This document shows positions 17,019 to 26,350 of a stretch of 64,000 nucleotides of DNA, one piece after another (the first letter of the stretch is position 1; each line of letters starts with the position of its first letter). The stretch is from Streptomyces cyaneogriseus subsp. noncyanogenus (GTDB lineage: Bacteria > Actinomycetota > Actinomycetes > Streptomycetales > Streptomycetaceae), in assembly GCF_000931445.1 (NCBI RefSeq), contig NZ_CP010849.1, forward strand, positions 5,208,001-5,272,000, in the 5' to 3' direction. The notes beneath the pieces were generated by a model. The model saw only the letters and a list, made by a program, of their open reading frames with translations. It was not told the DNA's origin and did not search any database. Position numbers and translations under genes: made by a program.

Positions 17019-17090
17019 TGCCCCCGGCAGGATTCGAACCTGCGCACACGGCTCCGGAGGCCGTTGCTCTATCCCCTGAGCTACGGGGGC
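17019..17090 (-). tRNA. tRNA-Arg (CCG anticodon), right attachment site
   Basis: A complete 72-nt cloverleaf is readable on the minus strand: 7-bp acceptor stem GCCCCCG/CGGGGGC, D-arm GCTC/GAGC, anticodon stem ACGGC/GCCGT with loop CTCCGGA (anticodon CCG), and T-arm GCAGG/CCTGC with TTCGAAT. The discriminator base is A and CCA is not encoded. The 3' end faces the integrase, so the element has most likely recombined into the 3' half of this gene and rebuilt it. No second copy of the tRNA 3' half is seen in this window, so attL must lie to the left. Confidence 0.95.
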
Positions 17091-17271
17091 GTGTCGGTCG
17101 CTGTTCGCGGCGACGGGTAGAACCCTACCAGCTCTTTCGGGGTGGTCATGAACGGGTTTCCGCAGGGTGCGTCCGTGGCGGGGGAGGCGGGGGGCGGGGC
17201 CACGTCCCCCGCGCGGGGTGGAAGTGGCGAAAACCCGGACGCGGTGGCCGGTCTGGACCTACTCTCAAGTT

Positions 17272-17787
17272 GTGTCAGGCGCGTCGGGCCGGGTCCTCGT
17301 TGTGGACGACAACAAGGTCATCCGGCAGTTGATCAGGGTCAACCTCGAGCTGGAGGGCTTCGAGGTGGTGACCGCGGCGGATGGTGCCGAGTGTCTGGAA
17401 GTCGTGCATCAGGTGAGACCCGATGCCGTCACCCTGGACGTCGTCATGCCGCGGCTGGACGGGCTCACCACCGCGGCGCGGCTGCGTGCCGATCCGCGGA
17501 CGCGTGATCTGCCCGTCGCCATCGTCAGTGCCTCCGCGCAGCACGAGGGCGACGCCGGCCTCGGGGCGGACGTCGACGCCTTCCTCTCCAAGCCGTTCGA
17601 GCCGAGTGAGCTGGTGGGGCTGGTGAGGCGGCTGGTGGAGCGGAAGGTGCGGCGGGGGAGTCCGGAGGGCCCGGAGAGCGGTGACGCCGCCGCCGAGGAC
17701 GAGGGGAGCGGCTCCGCGGCCGAGGGTGAGCCAGGGGCGGCCGGCGAGGCCGAGTCCTCCCCGCAGACGTCCGAGCGCGCGGGGTAG
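17272..17787 (+). CDS. Single-domain response regulator
   Basis: A 171-residue protein. Residues 1-125 are a receiver domain: acidic pair in VLVVDDN, phospho-acceptor Asp in TLDVVMP (about residue 58), the Ser/Thr position in IVSAS, and the conserved Lys in LSKPF (about residue 108). After it comes an acidic, Gly/Ser/Glu-rich tail of about 45 residues with no output domain. GTG 17272 has no ribosome site just upstream, so the message may be leaderless. Its stop precedes a long C-rich stretch. This would be a stand-alone phospho-relay or protein-interaction regulator. The kinase partner is not in the window. Confidence 0.82.
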   Translation: MSGASGRVLVVDDNKVIRQLIRVNLELEGFEVVTAADGAECLEVVHQVRPDAVTLDVVMPRLDGLTTAARLRADPRTRDLPVAIVSASAQHEGDAGLGADVDAFLSKPFEPSELVGLVRRLVERKVRRGSPEGPESGDAAAEDEGSGSAAEGEPGAAGEAESSPQTSERAG

Positions 17788-17865
17788 TTCCGAGCGCGCG
17801 GGGGTAGCGGCGCCGGTGACGGGTCACTCCCCGGTGCTTCGGCCGCCGGGCCTCGGCTGCGTCCC

Positions 17866-18104
17866 GCGCCATCGTCCGTGCTCCGCGCCGCGCCCCGTCC
17901 GCGCCGTGCCTCGGTCCTCCGCGCCCCCACCCCGCCTCGGTCCTCCGCGCCCCGCCCGCCCCGCCGGGCTTCGCCCGCGCCACCGTCCGTGTCCGCCCCA
18001 CCCCGCCCCATCCGCGCCGGGTCTCGGCCCCCCCGCGCCATCGTCCGTGCCCCGCGCCGCCCCCGCCCCGTCCGCGCCAGGCTTCGCCCGCGCCACCGTC
18101 CGTC
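17866..18104. repeat. C-rich degenerate repeat region
   Basis: The 438 nt between the response regulator and the ArgRS-like gene are extremely C-rich. A GCGCCA(T/C)CGTCCGT motif recurs at 17866, 17977, 18035 and 18090, embedded in larger imperfect units (CCGGGCTTCGCCCG, CCTCGGTCC). No gene on the plus strand is supportable. Open minus-strand frames are low-complexity. It may be slippage-prone non-coding sequence. Confidence 0.5.
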
Positions 18105-18225
18105 TCCGCGCCGCCACCGCCCGTGCCCCCCGCGCCGCCCGCGTCCCACCCCGCCCCCGTCCACATCGCGGGACCCCGCCGAATCGGTTCGCCTACCCAC
18201 CCCCCTCCTCCCCTACGCTTGTCCC

Positions 18226-19293
18226 GTGACTCCCGTCGAGCTCTCCCGCACCGTGCTGCACGCGGTGCGTCGCGCCGTGGACGCGGGGGAGCTGCGTGTG
18301 GCGGTTCCCGAGCGTGCCGTGGTCACGGTGCCGGGGCCCGGCGGGTGCGGGGACTACGCCACCAACATCGCCCTCCAGCTCGCCCGGCCGTCCGGGCAGC
18401 CGCCCCGCCGTGTCGCCGAGATCCTCATGCCGCGGCTCGCCGACGCCGAGGGCATCGGCGAGGTCGTCGTCACCGGGCCGGGGTTCCTCAACATCAGTCT
18501 GCGCGGTGGCGCTCCCGCCGCCCTGGTCGGGGAGATCCTGCGGCGGGGGGTCCGCTACGGACACACCGACGCGGGGAGCGCCGGCGGTACCCGGCTGCGC
18601 TGCCCCCGTGAGGTGCGCGCGCTCGTCGTCGCGGACGCCGCCGCCCGTCTGCTGCGTGCGCAGGGGGCGTCCGTGCGGATCGTGTGCGACGGCCGGCCGG
18701 AGGACGCCTGGGGCGCCGTGCTGGGGGTGCCCGCCGAGGTGGAGGAGTACGACGGCACGCGCGGGCCGGGCGGTCCCGGCCGGGACGCCGTCGTCCGGCC
18801 CGTGCCCGCGCCCGCCGATCCCGTACCGCTCGGCCGGGACGCCGGACGCTGGGCGCTGCTGTACCCCGCCGCCCACGACCGGCCCCGGATCGACGGCGAG
18901 CACCTCGTGCAGCGGGAGGGCAATCCGCTCTTCCAGGTCCGCTACGCCCACGCCCGCGCCCGGGCACTCGTCCGCAACGCAGCCGACCTCGGTTTCGCCT
19001 CCGAAGCCGGTGACGTGTCCGGTGCGCCGGGGAGCCGTGAGCTGCTCGCCGTGCTCGCCGACCACCCGCGCGTGCTGGGCGCCGCCGCCCGCGACCGCGC
19101 CCCCGACCGTCTCGCCCGGCACCTGGTCGCCGTCGCCGACGCCGTCCTGCCGTACCTGCCCGCCGTCCTCCCGCGCGGGGAGGAGAAACCCTCGGCCGCC
19201 CACCGCGCCCGGCTCGCCCTCGCCGAAGCCGCCGGGACGGTGCTGGCCGGCGGCCTGTCCCTGCTCGGCATCGACGCACCCGACCACCTCTGA
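18226..19293 (+). CDS. ArgRS-like protein with DALR anticodon-binding domain (NrtL-like)
   Basis: A 355-residue relative of arginyl-tRNA synthetase. The N-terminal ~100 residues resemble the ArgRS additional domain (GCGDYATNIALQLAR…GPGFLNISL). The last ~110 match the DALR domain (NPLFQVRYAHARARALVRNA…LPYLPAVL). The catalytic Rossmann core with HIGH and KMSKS signatures is missing, so it cannot charge tRNA alone. Streptomyces carry such a gene directly upstream of lysA, where it has been called nrtL. It may bind tRNA or an amino acid as a sensor. GTG 18226 is chosen for its match to the domain start. lysA begins 26 nt after its stop. Confidence 0.8.
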   Translation: MTPVELSRTVLHAVRRAVDAGELRVAVPERAVVTVPGPGGCGDYATNIALQLARPSGQPPRRVAEILMPRLADAEGIGEVVVTGPGFLNISLRGGAPAALVGEILRRGVRYGHTDAGSAGGTRLRCPREVRALVVADAAARLLRAQGASVRIVCDGRPEDAWGAVLGVPAEVEEYDGTRGPGGPGRDAVVRPVPAPADPVPLGRDAGRWALLYPAAHDRPRIDGEHLVQREGNPLFQVRYAHARARALVRNAADLGFASEAGDVSGAPGSRELLAVLADHPRVLGAAARDRAPDRLARHLVAVADAVLPYLPAVLPRGEEKPSAAHRARLALAEAAGTVLAGGLSLLGIDAPDHL

Positions 19294-19319
19294 GAGCGAA
19301 CAGAGAGTTCCGTAGAGCC

Positions 19320-20711
19320 ATGAGCCGTTCCGCACACCCCGCCGGGCCCCGTCACGCCGACGTCCTTCCCGAGGGCCACTACGCCGCCCCGCCCGCCGAC
19401 CTCAACGTCCTGGACCCCAAGGTGTGGGCGCGGAGCGTCGCCCGGGGCGAGGACGGCGTCGTCGCCGTCGCGGGCCTTCCCGTCACCCGGCTCGCCGAGG
19501 AGTTCGGCACCCCGGCGTACATCCTCGACGAGGCCGACTTCCGGGCCCGGGCCCGGGCCTGGCGCACCGCCTTCGGCCCGGACGCCGACGTCTTCTACGC
19601 CGGGAAGGCGTTCCTGTCCCGGGCCGTCGTGCGGTGGCTGGCGGAGGAGGGGCTCAACCTCGACGTGTGCTCCGGCGGCGAGCTGGCCACCGCGCTGTCG
19701 GCCGGCATGCCCGCCGACCGGATCGCCTTCCACGGCAACAACAAGTCGGCCGCGGAGATCGAGCGGGCCGTGCGCGCCGGGGTCGGGCGGATCGTGCTCG
19801 ACTCCTTCCAGGAGATCGTGCGGGTCGCCCACATCGCGCAGTCGCTCGGCAAGCGGCAGCGCGTGCAGATCCGGGTCACCGTCGGCGTCGAGGCGCACAC
19901 CCACGAGTTCATCGCCACCGCCCACGAGGACCAGAAGTTCGGCATCCCGCTGGCGGGCGGGCAGGCCGCCGAGGCCGTGCGGCGGGCGCTGCGGCTCGAT
20001 GGGATCGAACTCATCGGGATCCACTCCCACATCGGCTCGCAGATCTTCGACATGTCCGGCTTCGAGGTCGCCGCGCACCGTGTGGTCGGGCTGCTGAAGG
20101 ACATCAGGGACGAGCACGGGGTCGAACTGCCCGAGATCGACCTCGGTGGCGGGCTGGGCATCGCCTACACCAGCGACGACGACCCCCGCGAGCCGCACGA
20201 GATCGCCGAGGCGCTCACCGAGATCGTGACGAGGGAGTGCCGGGGGGCCGGGCTGCGCACCCCGCGCATCTCCGTCGAGCCCGGGCGGGCCATCGTCGGG
20301 CCCACCGCGTTCACGCTCTACGAGGTCGGCACCGTCAAGCCCCTCGACGGGCTGCGGACGTACGTCTCCGTCGACGGCGGCATGTCGGACAACATCCGCA
20401 CCGCGCTGTACGACGCCGAGTACAGCGTCGCCCTCGTCTCCCGCGCCTCCGACGCCGAGCCGATGCTCGTCCGCGTCGTCGGCAAGCACTGCGAGAGCGG
20501 CGACATCGTGGTCAAGGACGCGTTCCTGCCGGCCGACCTGGCCCCCGGCGACCTGATCGCCGTCCCCGCCACCGGGGCGTACTGCCGGTCCATGGCCAGC
20601 AACTACAACCACGCGCTGCGCCCGCCCGTCGTCGCCGTCGAGGACGGCGAGGCGCGGGTGATCGTCCGACGGGAGACGGAGGAGGACCTCCTGCGTCTGG
20701 ACGTCGGGTGA
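19320..20711 (+). CDS. lysA: Diaminopimelate decarboxylase
   Basis: A 463-residue fold-type III PLP enzyme that converts meso-diaminopimelate to lysine, the last step of lysine synthesis. The PLP lysine is Lys96 in FYAGKAF. Further marks are DVCSGGELA, the HSHIGSQI motif, the glycine-rich phosphate-binding GGGLGIAY, EPGRAIVG, and a C-terminal CESGD pair followed by the substrate-site Tyr in GAYCRS. Length and motifs are normal for the family. It leads the hom-thrC-thrB block, with 156 nt and a strong palindrome between it and hom. Confidence 0.97.
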   Translation: MSRSAHPAGPRHADVLPEGHYAAPPADLNVLDPKVWARSVARGEDGVVAVAGLPVTRLAEEFGTPAYILDEADFRARARAWRTAFGPDADVFYAGKAFLSRAVVRWLAEEGLNLDVCSGGELATALSAGMPADRIAFHGNNKSAAEIERAVRAGVGRIVLDSFQEIVRVAHIAQSLGKRQRVQIRVTVGVEAHTHEFIATAHEDQKFGIPLAGGQAAEAVRRALRLDGIELIGIHSHIGSQIFDMSGFEVAAHRVVGLLKDIRDEHGVELPEIDLGGGLGIAYTSDDDPREPHEIAEALTEIVTRECRGAGLRTPRISVEPGRAIVGPTAFTLYEVGTVKPLDGLRTYVSVDGGMSDNIRTALYDAEYSVALVSRASDAEPMLVRVVGKHCESGDIVVKDAFLPADLAPGDLIAVPATGAYCRSMASNYNHALRPPVVAVEDGEARVIVRRETEEDLLRLDVG

Positions 20712-20734
20712 GCCGGCGGGTGCCCGGGGCGGCC

Positions 20735-20758
20735 CGGACGGAAGATCTTCCGTCCGGC
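20735..20758. terminator. 24-bp perfect palindrome between lysA and hom
   Basis: A perfect 12+12 palindrome centred on AGATCT, 23 nt after the lysA stop. It may end lysA transcription or serve as an operator. It is followed by two near-identical direct copies of CGAT(C/A)(C/T)GCAGAAAAT (about 20758 and 20799) in the hom leader, which look like a regulatory repeat. Confidence 0.5.
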
Positions 20759-20867
20759 GATCCGCAGAAAATGAAATAAATGTCTCACGATCCGGACGAT
20801 ATGCAGAAAATCCCGTCCGGTGAGTGAGACTGGTCCAACCGTAGACGGTAAGAGGAAACGAGGTCGG

Positions 20868-22160
20868 ATGATGCGTACGCGTCCGCTGAAGGTGGCGCTG
20901 CTGGGCTGTGGAGTGGTCGGCTCAGAGGTGGCGCGCATCATGACGACGCACGCCGACGACCTCGCCGCCAGGATCGGCGCCCCGGTGGAACTGGCTGGGG
21001 TGGCCGTCCGGCGGCCCGACCGGGTGCGTGAGGGCGTCCCCGCCGAGCTCGTCACCACCGACGCCACCGCCCTGGTCAAACGCGGCGACATCGACGTGGT
21101 CGTCGAGGTCATCGGCGGTATCGAGCCCGCCCGGACCCTGATCACCACCGCCTTCGAGCACGGCGCCTCCGTCGTCTCCGCCAACAAGGCGCTGCTCGCC
21201 CAGGACGGGGCCGCCCTGCACGCCGCCGCGGAGGAGCACGGCCGGGACCTCTACTACGAGGCCGCCGTCGCCGGCGCCATCCCGCTGATCCGCCCGCTGC
21301 GCGAGTCCCTGGCCGGTGACAAGGTCAACCGGGTGCTCGGCATCGTCAACGGCACGACCAACTTCATCCTCGACAAGATGGACTCCACGGGCGCCGGCTA
21401 CCAGGAGGCGCTCGACGAGGCCACCGCGCTCGGGTACGCCGAGGCCGACCCGACCGCCGACGTCGAGGGCTTCGACGCCGCCGCCAAGGCGGCCATCCTC
21501 GCCGGTATCGCCTTCCACACGCGCGTGCGCCTGGACGACGTCTACCGCGAGGGCATGACCGAGGTCACCGCCGCCGACTTCGCCTCCGCCAAGGAGATGG
21601 GCTGCACCATCAAGCTGCTCGCCATCTGCGAGCGGGCCCGGGACGGGGCGTCGGTCACCGCGCGGGTGCATCCCGCGATGATCCCGCTCAGCCACCCCCT
21701 CGCCTCCGTGCGCGGCGCCTACAACGCCGTGTTCGTCGAGTCGGACGCGGCCGGGCAGCTCATGTTCTACGGCCCCGGCGCCGGCGGTTCCCCGACGGCC
21801 TCCGCCGTCCTCGGCGACCTCGTCGCCGTCTGCCGCAACCGGCTCAGCGGCACCACCGGACCCGGCGAGTCCGCCTACGCCGCGCTGCCCGTGTCGCCGA
21901 TGGGGGACGTCGTCACGCGCTACCACATCAGCCTCGACGTGGCGGACAAGCCGGGTGTGCTCGCCCAGGTCGCGACCGTCTTCGCCGAGCACGGGGTCTC
22001 CATCGACACCGTGCGCCAGCAGGGCAAGGACGGCGAGGCATCCCTCGTCGTCGTCACCCACCGCGCGTCCGACGCCGCCCTGAGCGGGACCGTCGAGGCG
22101 CTGCGCAAGCTCGACACCGTGCGGGGTGTCGCCAGCATCATGCGGGTTGAAGGAGAGTAA
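20868..22160 (+). CDS. hom: Homoserine dehydrogenase
   Basis: A 430-residue enzyme reducing aspartate semialdehyde to homoserine, the branch to threonine and methionine. Domains in order are an NAD(P)-binding Rossmann fold (LLGCGVVGSEVA, residues 8-20), the catalytic domain with NGTTNFILDKM and the Lys in EGFDAAAKAAILA, and a C-terminal ACT domain (about 350-430, YHISLDVADKPGVLAQVA) for feedback control by threonine. ATG 20868 is chosen over the longer GTG at 20820 because it gives the MMRTRPLKVALLG start typical of Streptomyces and has a GAGG site. The stop is 6 nt before thrC. Confidence 0.96.
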   Translation: MMRTRPLKVALLGCGVVGSEVARIMTTHADDLAARIGAPVELAGVAVRRPDRVREGVPAELVTTDATALVKRGDIDVVVEVIGGIEPARTLITTAFEHGASVVSANKALLAQDGAALHAAAEEHGRDLYYEAAVAGAIPLIRPLRESLAGDKVNRVLGIVNGTTNFILDKMDSTGAGYQEALDEATALGYAEADPTADVEGFDAAAKAAILAGIAFHTRVRLDDVYREGMTEVTAADFASAKEMGCTIKLLAICERARDGASVTARVHPAMIPLSHPLASVRGAYNAVFVESDAAGQLMFYGPGAGGSPTASAVLGDLVAVCRNRLSGTTGPGESAYAALPVSPMGDVVTRYHISLDVADKPGVLAQVATVFAEHGVSIDTVRQQGKDGEASLVVVTHRASDAALSGTVEALRKLDTVRGVASIMRVEGE

Positions 22161-22166
22161 CCAGCA

Positions 22167-23225
22167 ATGACCCACCAGTGGCGCGGAATCATCGAGGAGT
22201 ACCGGGACAGGCTGCCGGTCTCCGACACCACGCCGGTCGTGACGCTCCGTGAGGGCGGCACGCCGCTCGTGCCCGCGCAGGTGCTCTCCGAGCGCACGGG
22301 CTGCGAGGTCCACCTGAAGGTGGAGGGCGCGAACCCCACCGGGTCCTTCAAGGACCGCGGCATGACCATGGCCATCACCAAGGCCAAGGAGGAGGGCGCG
22401 AAGGCCGTCATCTGCGCCTCCACCGGCAACACCTCGGCGAGCGCCGCGGCGTACGCCGTGCGGGCCGGGATGGTGTCCGCCGTGCTCGTCCCGCAGGGCA
22501 AGATCGCGCTCGGCAAGATGGGCCAGGCCCTCGTGCACGGCGCGAAGATCCTCCAGGTCGACGGCAACTTCGACGACTGCCTCACGCTCGCGCGCGGCCT
22601 GAGCGACAACTACCCCGTGGCGCTGGTCAATTCGGTCAATCCGGTGCGTATCGAGGGGCAGAAGACCGCCTCGTTCGAGATCGTGGACATGCTGGGCGAC
22701 GCGCCCGACATCCATGTGCTGCCGGTCGGCAACGCGGGCAACATCACCGCGTACTGGAAGGGCTACCGGGAGTACGCCGCCGACGGCATCGCCTCCAGGA
22801 CCCCCCGCATGTGGGGTTTCCAGGCGTCCGGCAGCGCGCCGATCGTGCGCGGTGAGGTGGTCAAGGACCCGTCGACCATCGCCACCGCCATCCGGATCGG
22901 CAACCCGGCCTCGTGGCAGTACGCGCTCGCCGCGCGGGACGAGTCCGGTGGCCTCATCGACGAGGTGACGGACCGTGAGATCCTGCGCGCCTACCGGCTG
23001 TTGGCCGCGCAGGAGGGCGTCTTCGTCGAGCCCGCCTCCGCCGCCTCCGTCGCCGGACTGCTGAAGGCGGCCGAGCAGGGCAAGGTCGACCCCGGGCAGC
23101 GCATCGTGTGCACCGTCACCGGCAACGGCCTGAAGGACCCCGACTGGGCCGTCGCCGGAGCTCCGCAGCCGGTCACCGTCCCGGTCGACGCGGCGACGGC
23201 GGCCGAGCGGCTCGGTCTGGTCTAG
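22167..23225 (+). CDS. thrC: Threonine synthase
   Basis: A 352-residue fold-type II PLP enzyme turning O-phosphohomoserine into threonine. The PLP lysine is Lys62 in GSFKDRG. STGNTSASAAAYA and the phosphate-binding VGNAGNITAYW are in place. An AAGGAGAG ribosome site overlaps the hom stop, so the two genes are in one operon. A strong stem-loop follows the stop, separating it from thrB. Confidence 0.97.
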   Translation: MTHQWRGIIEEYRDRLPVSDTTPVVTLREGGTPLVPAQVLSERTGCEVHLKVEGANPTGSFKDRGMTMAITKAKEEGAKAVICASTGNTSASAAAYAVRAGMVSAVLVPQGKIALGKMGQALVHGAKILQVDGNFDDCLTLARGLSDNYPVALVNSVNPVRIEGQKTASFEIVDMLGDAPDIHVLPVGNAGNITAYWKGYREYAADGIASRTPRMWGFQASGSAPIVRGEVVKDPSTIATAIRIGNPASWQYALAARDESGGLIDEVTDREILRAYRLLAAQEGVFVEPASAASVAGLLKAAEQGKVDPGQRIVCTVTGNGLKDPDWAVAGAPQPVTVPVDAATAAERLGLV

Positions 23226-23234
23226 CCGGTGCGG

Positions 23235-23261
23235 CCGGCCCCGCCCTCGCGGCGGGGCCGG
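23235..23261. terminator. Stem-loop terminator after thrC
   Basis: An 11-bp perfect GC-rich inverted repeat (CCGGCCCCGCC/GGCGGGGCCGG) with loop CTCGC begins 10 nt after the thrC stop. There is no T-run, as is usual in Streptomyces. The 23262-23810 stretch before thrB has no gene I can support. It holds a GTAAG/CTTAC inverted repeat at 23511-23526 and AT-richer sequence around 23590-23660, where a thrB promoter may lie. Confidence 0.75.
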
Positions 23262-23810
23262 TCCCGGCCGGGTCGCGGGTGACGCATCCCGTGGCCCGGC
23301 GGCAGGGGTTCCCGTGCTCCGCGGCCGGGGGTCGTCCGCCTGCCGGGCGCCGGCTTCGCGCGGAACGCGTTCCGGCCGGAAGGGGTCGTGCCGCTTCCGG
23401 CCGCGTCCCGGGGCGCCCCGGCGCGCGCCACCCGCCCTGGTCGGCACGGACCACCCCATCGAGCCCCCGCCCGCCCCCGCGCCGCGCGGCACGGAAAGGC
23501 GTAAGGGCGCGCTTACCTGGGGAAGTTCCTTCCAGGGGTGGCATAGGGGGCTTGCGACACGCATCGTGCGCCTCCTGTGCGCCCTATGTCGCCACAGAAC
23601 CTACCTTCGATAGGCTGTACCGAACCCGCCCGCCGCATATGCCGCGCATACGGCACGGGCCGCGCCGTCTTTCATGGACCGGAGGCGGACCGCAAGCGAA
23701 ACGGACGTGGACCGGAAACGGCCGGCCCGCCAGGCCGGCAGCGGTCCCCGGGTTCGTACGTCCTCGCATGTCATTCGACCACCACGCAGCTCAAGGAGAG
23801 TCATCGAGCG

Positions 23811-24728
23811 ATGGCCGGTCCAGCGTTCCGCGCCGCCGCCGTCCGGGTGCGCGTCCCCGCCACCAGCGCCAACCTCGGCCCGGGCTTCGACGCCCTCGGC
23901 CTGGCCCTGGGCTTGTACGACGACGTCGTCGTCCGGGTGGCCGACTCCGGGCTGCACATCGACATCGCGGGTGAGGGCAGCCAGACGCTCCCGCGCGACG
24001 AGAAGCACCTCCTGGTCCGCTCCCTGCGCACCGCCTTCGACGCCCTGGGCGGACAGCCGCGCGGCCTGGAGATCGTCTGCGCCAACCGCATTCCGCACGG
24101 CCGCGGGCTCGGCTCCTCCTCCGCCGCCATCTGCGCCGGCATCGTCGCCGCCCGCGCGGTGACCATAGGCGGCGACATCCGCCTCGACGACGCGGCGCTG
24201 CTCGACCTCGCCACCGAGATCGAGGGCCACCCCGACAACGTGGCGGCCTGCCTGCTGGGCGGGTTCACCCTGTCCTGGATGGAGGCCGGCGCCGCCCGGG
24301 CGATCAGGATGGAGCCCGCCGATTCCATCGTTCCGGTGGTTTTCGTACCGGGTAAGCCGGTGCTGACCGAGACGGCCCGCGGACTGCTCCCGCGCACCGT
24401 GCCGCACGTCGACGCCGCCACCAACGCCGGCCGGGCCGCCCTCCTCGTCGAGGCCCTCACCCGGCGCCCCGAGCTGCTGCTGCCCGCCACCGAGGACCGC
24501 CTGCACCAGGAGTACCGCGCCCCCGCGATGCCCGAGAGCGCGGCGCTGGTGGAGCGGCTGCGGTCCGACGGCATCCCCGCGGTGATCTCCGGCGCCGGGC
24601 CCACGGTGATGGCGCTGGCCGACGAGGGCACGGCCGACAAGGTCGAGGCGCTGGCGGGACGGGACTGGGCCGCCAACCGGCTCAGCCTCGATCTGCGCGG
24701 CGCCAGCGTGCTGCCGCTCGCGACCTGA
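23811..24728 (+). CDS. thrB: Homoserine kinase
   Basis: A 305-residue GHMP kinase that phosphorylates homoserine for threonine synthase. Motifs are PATSANLGPGFDALG (motif 1), the ATP-binding PHGRGLGSSSAA (motif 2) and ISGAGPTVMAL (motif 3). ATG 23811 matches the family start; AAGGAG lies 13 nt upstream, slightly far. Longer frames to 23577 add non-conserved residues. Unlike thrC it has its own 585-nt upstream region, so it is probably transcribed separately. Confidence 0.96.
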   Translation: MAGPAFRAAAVRVRVPATSANLGPGFDALGLALGLYDDVVVRVADSGLHIDIAGEGSQTLPRDEKHLLVRSLRTAFDALGGQPRGLEIVCANRIPHGRGLGSSSAAICAGIVAARAVTIGGDIRLDDAALLDLATEIEGHPDNVAACLLGGFTLSWMEAGAARAIRMEPADSIVPVVFVPGKPVLTETARGLLPRTVPHVDAATNAGRAALLVEALTRRPELLLPATEDRLHQEYRAPAMPESAALVERLRSDGIPAVISGAGPTVMALADEGTADKVEALAGRDWAANRLSLDLRGASVLPLAT

Positions 24729-25135
24729 CACACGGTTGCCGGATTGGAGAGGGGGAATGTTTGTTGGATCCGGTAGTGTTAATCTCAAGTCTGCACCCGA
24801 CCCCACCATGGCGAGGTGCCTCGTGTCCCCGTCCGGGACAGACATTCTTCCGGGAGCCTCCCAAGCCGCCTTGTGTGGTGCACGCCGAACGCGGGCAGTA
24901 CGGCGTACACAGGCACTGAGCGGTCCGCCGGGCACGCTCCGGAACCGGTGCGACCACGCCGCGTGACACAGACACTGGGTGCCACGGCTCAAGGAAGCGC
25001 CATCACCAGATATTTCCTCCGCCGTTTCGGCGGATTACCGCCCCGGCACGGTCCACACAGCAAGGACCGAAGCCGGACAGCACAACCGGTCGCCGAGCCA
25101 GACAGGCCGACGCCCGCTCCAGGGAAGGACCCTTC
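24729..25135 (+). promoter_or_regulatory. Long rho leader region
   Basis: The 407 nt between thrB and rho contain no supportable gene. A 76-codon ATG frame (24736-24966) lacks coding bias. AT-richer sequence near 24755-24790 (GTTTGTTGGATCC…TAGTGTTAATC) is a likely promoter. A CGCCGTTTCGGCG hairpin lies near 25021-25033. Long leaders before rho are used for autogenous attenuation in other bacteria, and this may be the same. That part is inference. Confidence 0.4.
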
Positions 25136-26218
25136 GTGAGCGACACCACCGATCTGATGGGCGCACGTGTCGAGGAGACCGCTGCCGCGCCCGCCACGGA
25201 CGCTGCCGCGCCTGCCACCGGTGCCGGCTCCCGGCGGCGCCGCGGTACCGGCCTCGAGGGCATGGTGCTGGCCGAGCTGCAGCAGGTCGCATCCGGCCTC
25301 GGCATCAGGGGCACCGCGCGCATGCGCAAGAGCCAGCTGATCGAGGTCATCAAGGAGGCGCAGGCCGCCGGCGGGGCCGCCCCGGCCAAGACCGAGGCCG
25401 CCACCGAGACCAAGCCGAAGCGCCGCGCCACCTCCCGGGCCCGTACGGGTGAGGAGAGCGCCGCCGAGAAGGGCGAGAAGGCACAGAAGGCCCAGAAGAA
25501 GGCCGACAAGGCGACTGCCGACGCCCCCGCCGACAAGGCCGTGGCCCAGCAGCAGATCGAGATCCCCGGCCAGCCTTCCCCCCAGGGCGGTGCCCCCGGT
25601 GACGACGCCCCCTCCGAGCGCCGTCGTCGCCGCGCCACCGCCGACGCCGGAAGCCCGGCCGCCGCCCCCGAGACGGTCGCCGCCGAGGCCAAGGGCGAGC
25701 CGAAGGCCGAGACGTCCGCGCAGCAGGCGCAGCCCCAGCAGCAGAACCAGGGCGAGGGCCGCTCCGAGGGCGACGGCGGCGAGGGCCGCCGCCGCGACCG
25801 CCGCGAGCGCGGCCGTGACCGCGACCGTGACCGCGACCGGGACCGGGACCGCGACCGCCGCGGCAAGGGCGACGACCAGCAGCAGGGCAACCAGCAGCGC
25901 CAGCAGCAGGGCGGCGGCCGGCAGGACCGCCAGGACCGCCAGGACGACTACGACGACGAGGCCGGCGGGCGCCGGGGCCGTCGCGGCCGCTACCGCGACC
26001 GCCGTGGCCGCCGTGGCCGCGACGACATCGCCGCCGAGCCGCAGATCGCCGAGGACGACGTCCTGATCCCCGTCGCGGGCATCCTCGACATCCTCGACAA
26101 CTACGCGTTCATCCGCACCTCCGGCTACCTGCCCGGCCCGAACGACGTGTACGTCTCCCTCGCCCAGGTCCGCAAGAACGGCCTGCGCAAGGGCGACCAC
26201 CGTAATAACTTCGTATAG
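25136..26218 (+). CDS. rho: Transcription termination factor Rho, N-terminal part (broken by linker)
   Basis: The first 355 codons (to 26200) are genuine. They begin with a Rho-N-like segment (LEGMVLAELQQVASGLGI) and continue as the long Arg/Asp/Gln/Gly-rich insertion typical of actinobacterial Rho, with six or more RD repeats near residues 222-240. The cold-shock-like RNA-binding domain begins with VAGILDILDNYAFIRTSGYL. At 26201 a mate-pair linker starts and its TAG (26216-26218) ends the frame. The next fragment continues in the same frame, since the inserted block is 204 nt. Removing it gives one frame of 686 codons, the normal size for Streptomyces Rho. GTG 25136 follows GGGAAGGA. The break is an assembly fault, not a mutation. 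Confidence 0.93.
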   Translation: MSDTTDLMGARVEETAAAPATDAAAPATGAGSRRRRGTGLEGMVLAELQQVASGLGIRGTARMRKSQLIEVIKEAQAAGGAAPAKTEAATETKPKRRATSRARTGEESAAEKGEKAQKAQKKADKATADAPADKAVAQQQIEIPGQPSPQGGAPGDDAPSERRRRRATADAGSPAAAPETVAAEAKGEPKAETSAQQAQPQQQNQGEGRSEGDGGEGRRRDRRERGRDRDRDRDRDRDRDRRGKGDDQQQGNQQRQQQGGGRQDRQDRQDDYDDEAGGRRGRRGRYRDRRGRRGRDDIAAEPQIAEDDVLIPVAGILDILDNYAFIRTSGYLPGPNDVYVSLAQVRKNGLRKGDHRNNFV

Positions 26219-26313
26219 CATACATTATACGAAGTTATACGAGGCTGCGCCTGCTGCGCGGACGTCTCGTCTCGTATCACTTCGTATAATGTATGCTATA
26301 CGAAGTTATTACG
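26201..26313. other. Two inverted 454 mate-pair linkers (loxP) in rho
   Basis: A 42-bp sequence containing the 34-bp loxP site lies at 26201-26242, and its reverse complement, with one mismatch, at 26272-26313. A 29-nt filler separates them. Both match the Roche/454 Titanium paired-end linker. The 91 nt before the block (26110-26200) are repeated after it (26314-26404) with one mismatch. This is unresolved library sequence. Confidence 0.95.
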
Positions 26314-26350
26314 CATCCGCACCTCCGGCTACCTGCCCGGCCCGAACGAC

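Noticed and set aside
24736..24966. 76-codon frame in the rho leader as a leader peptide gene
   Set aside because: No ribosome site of note and no coding bias.
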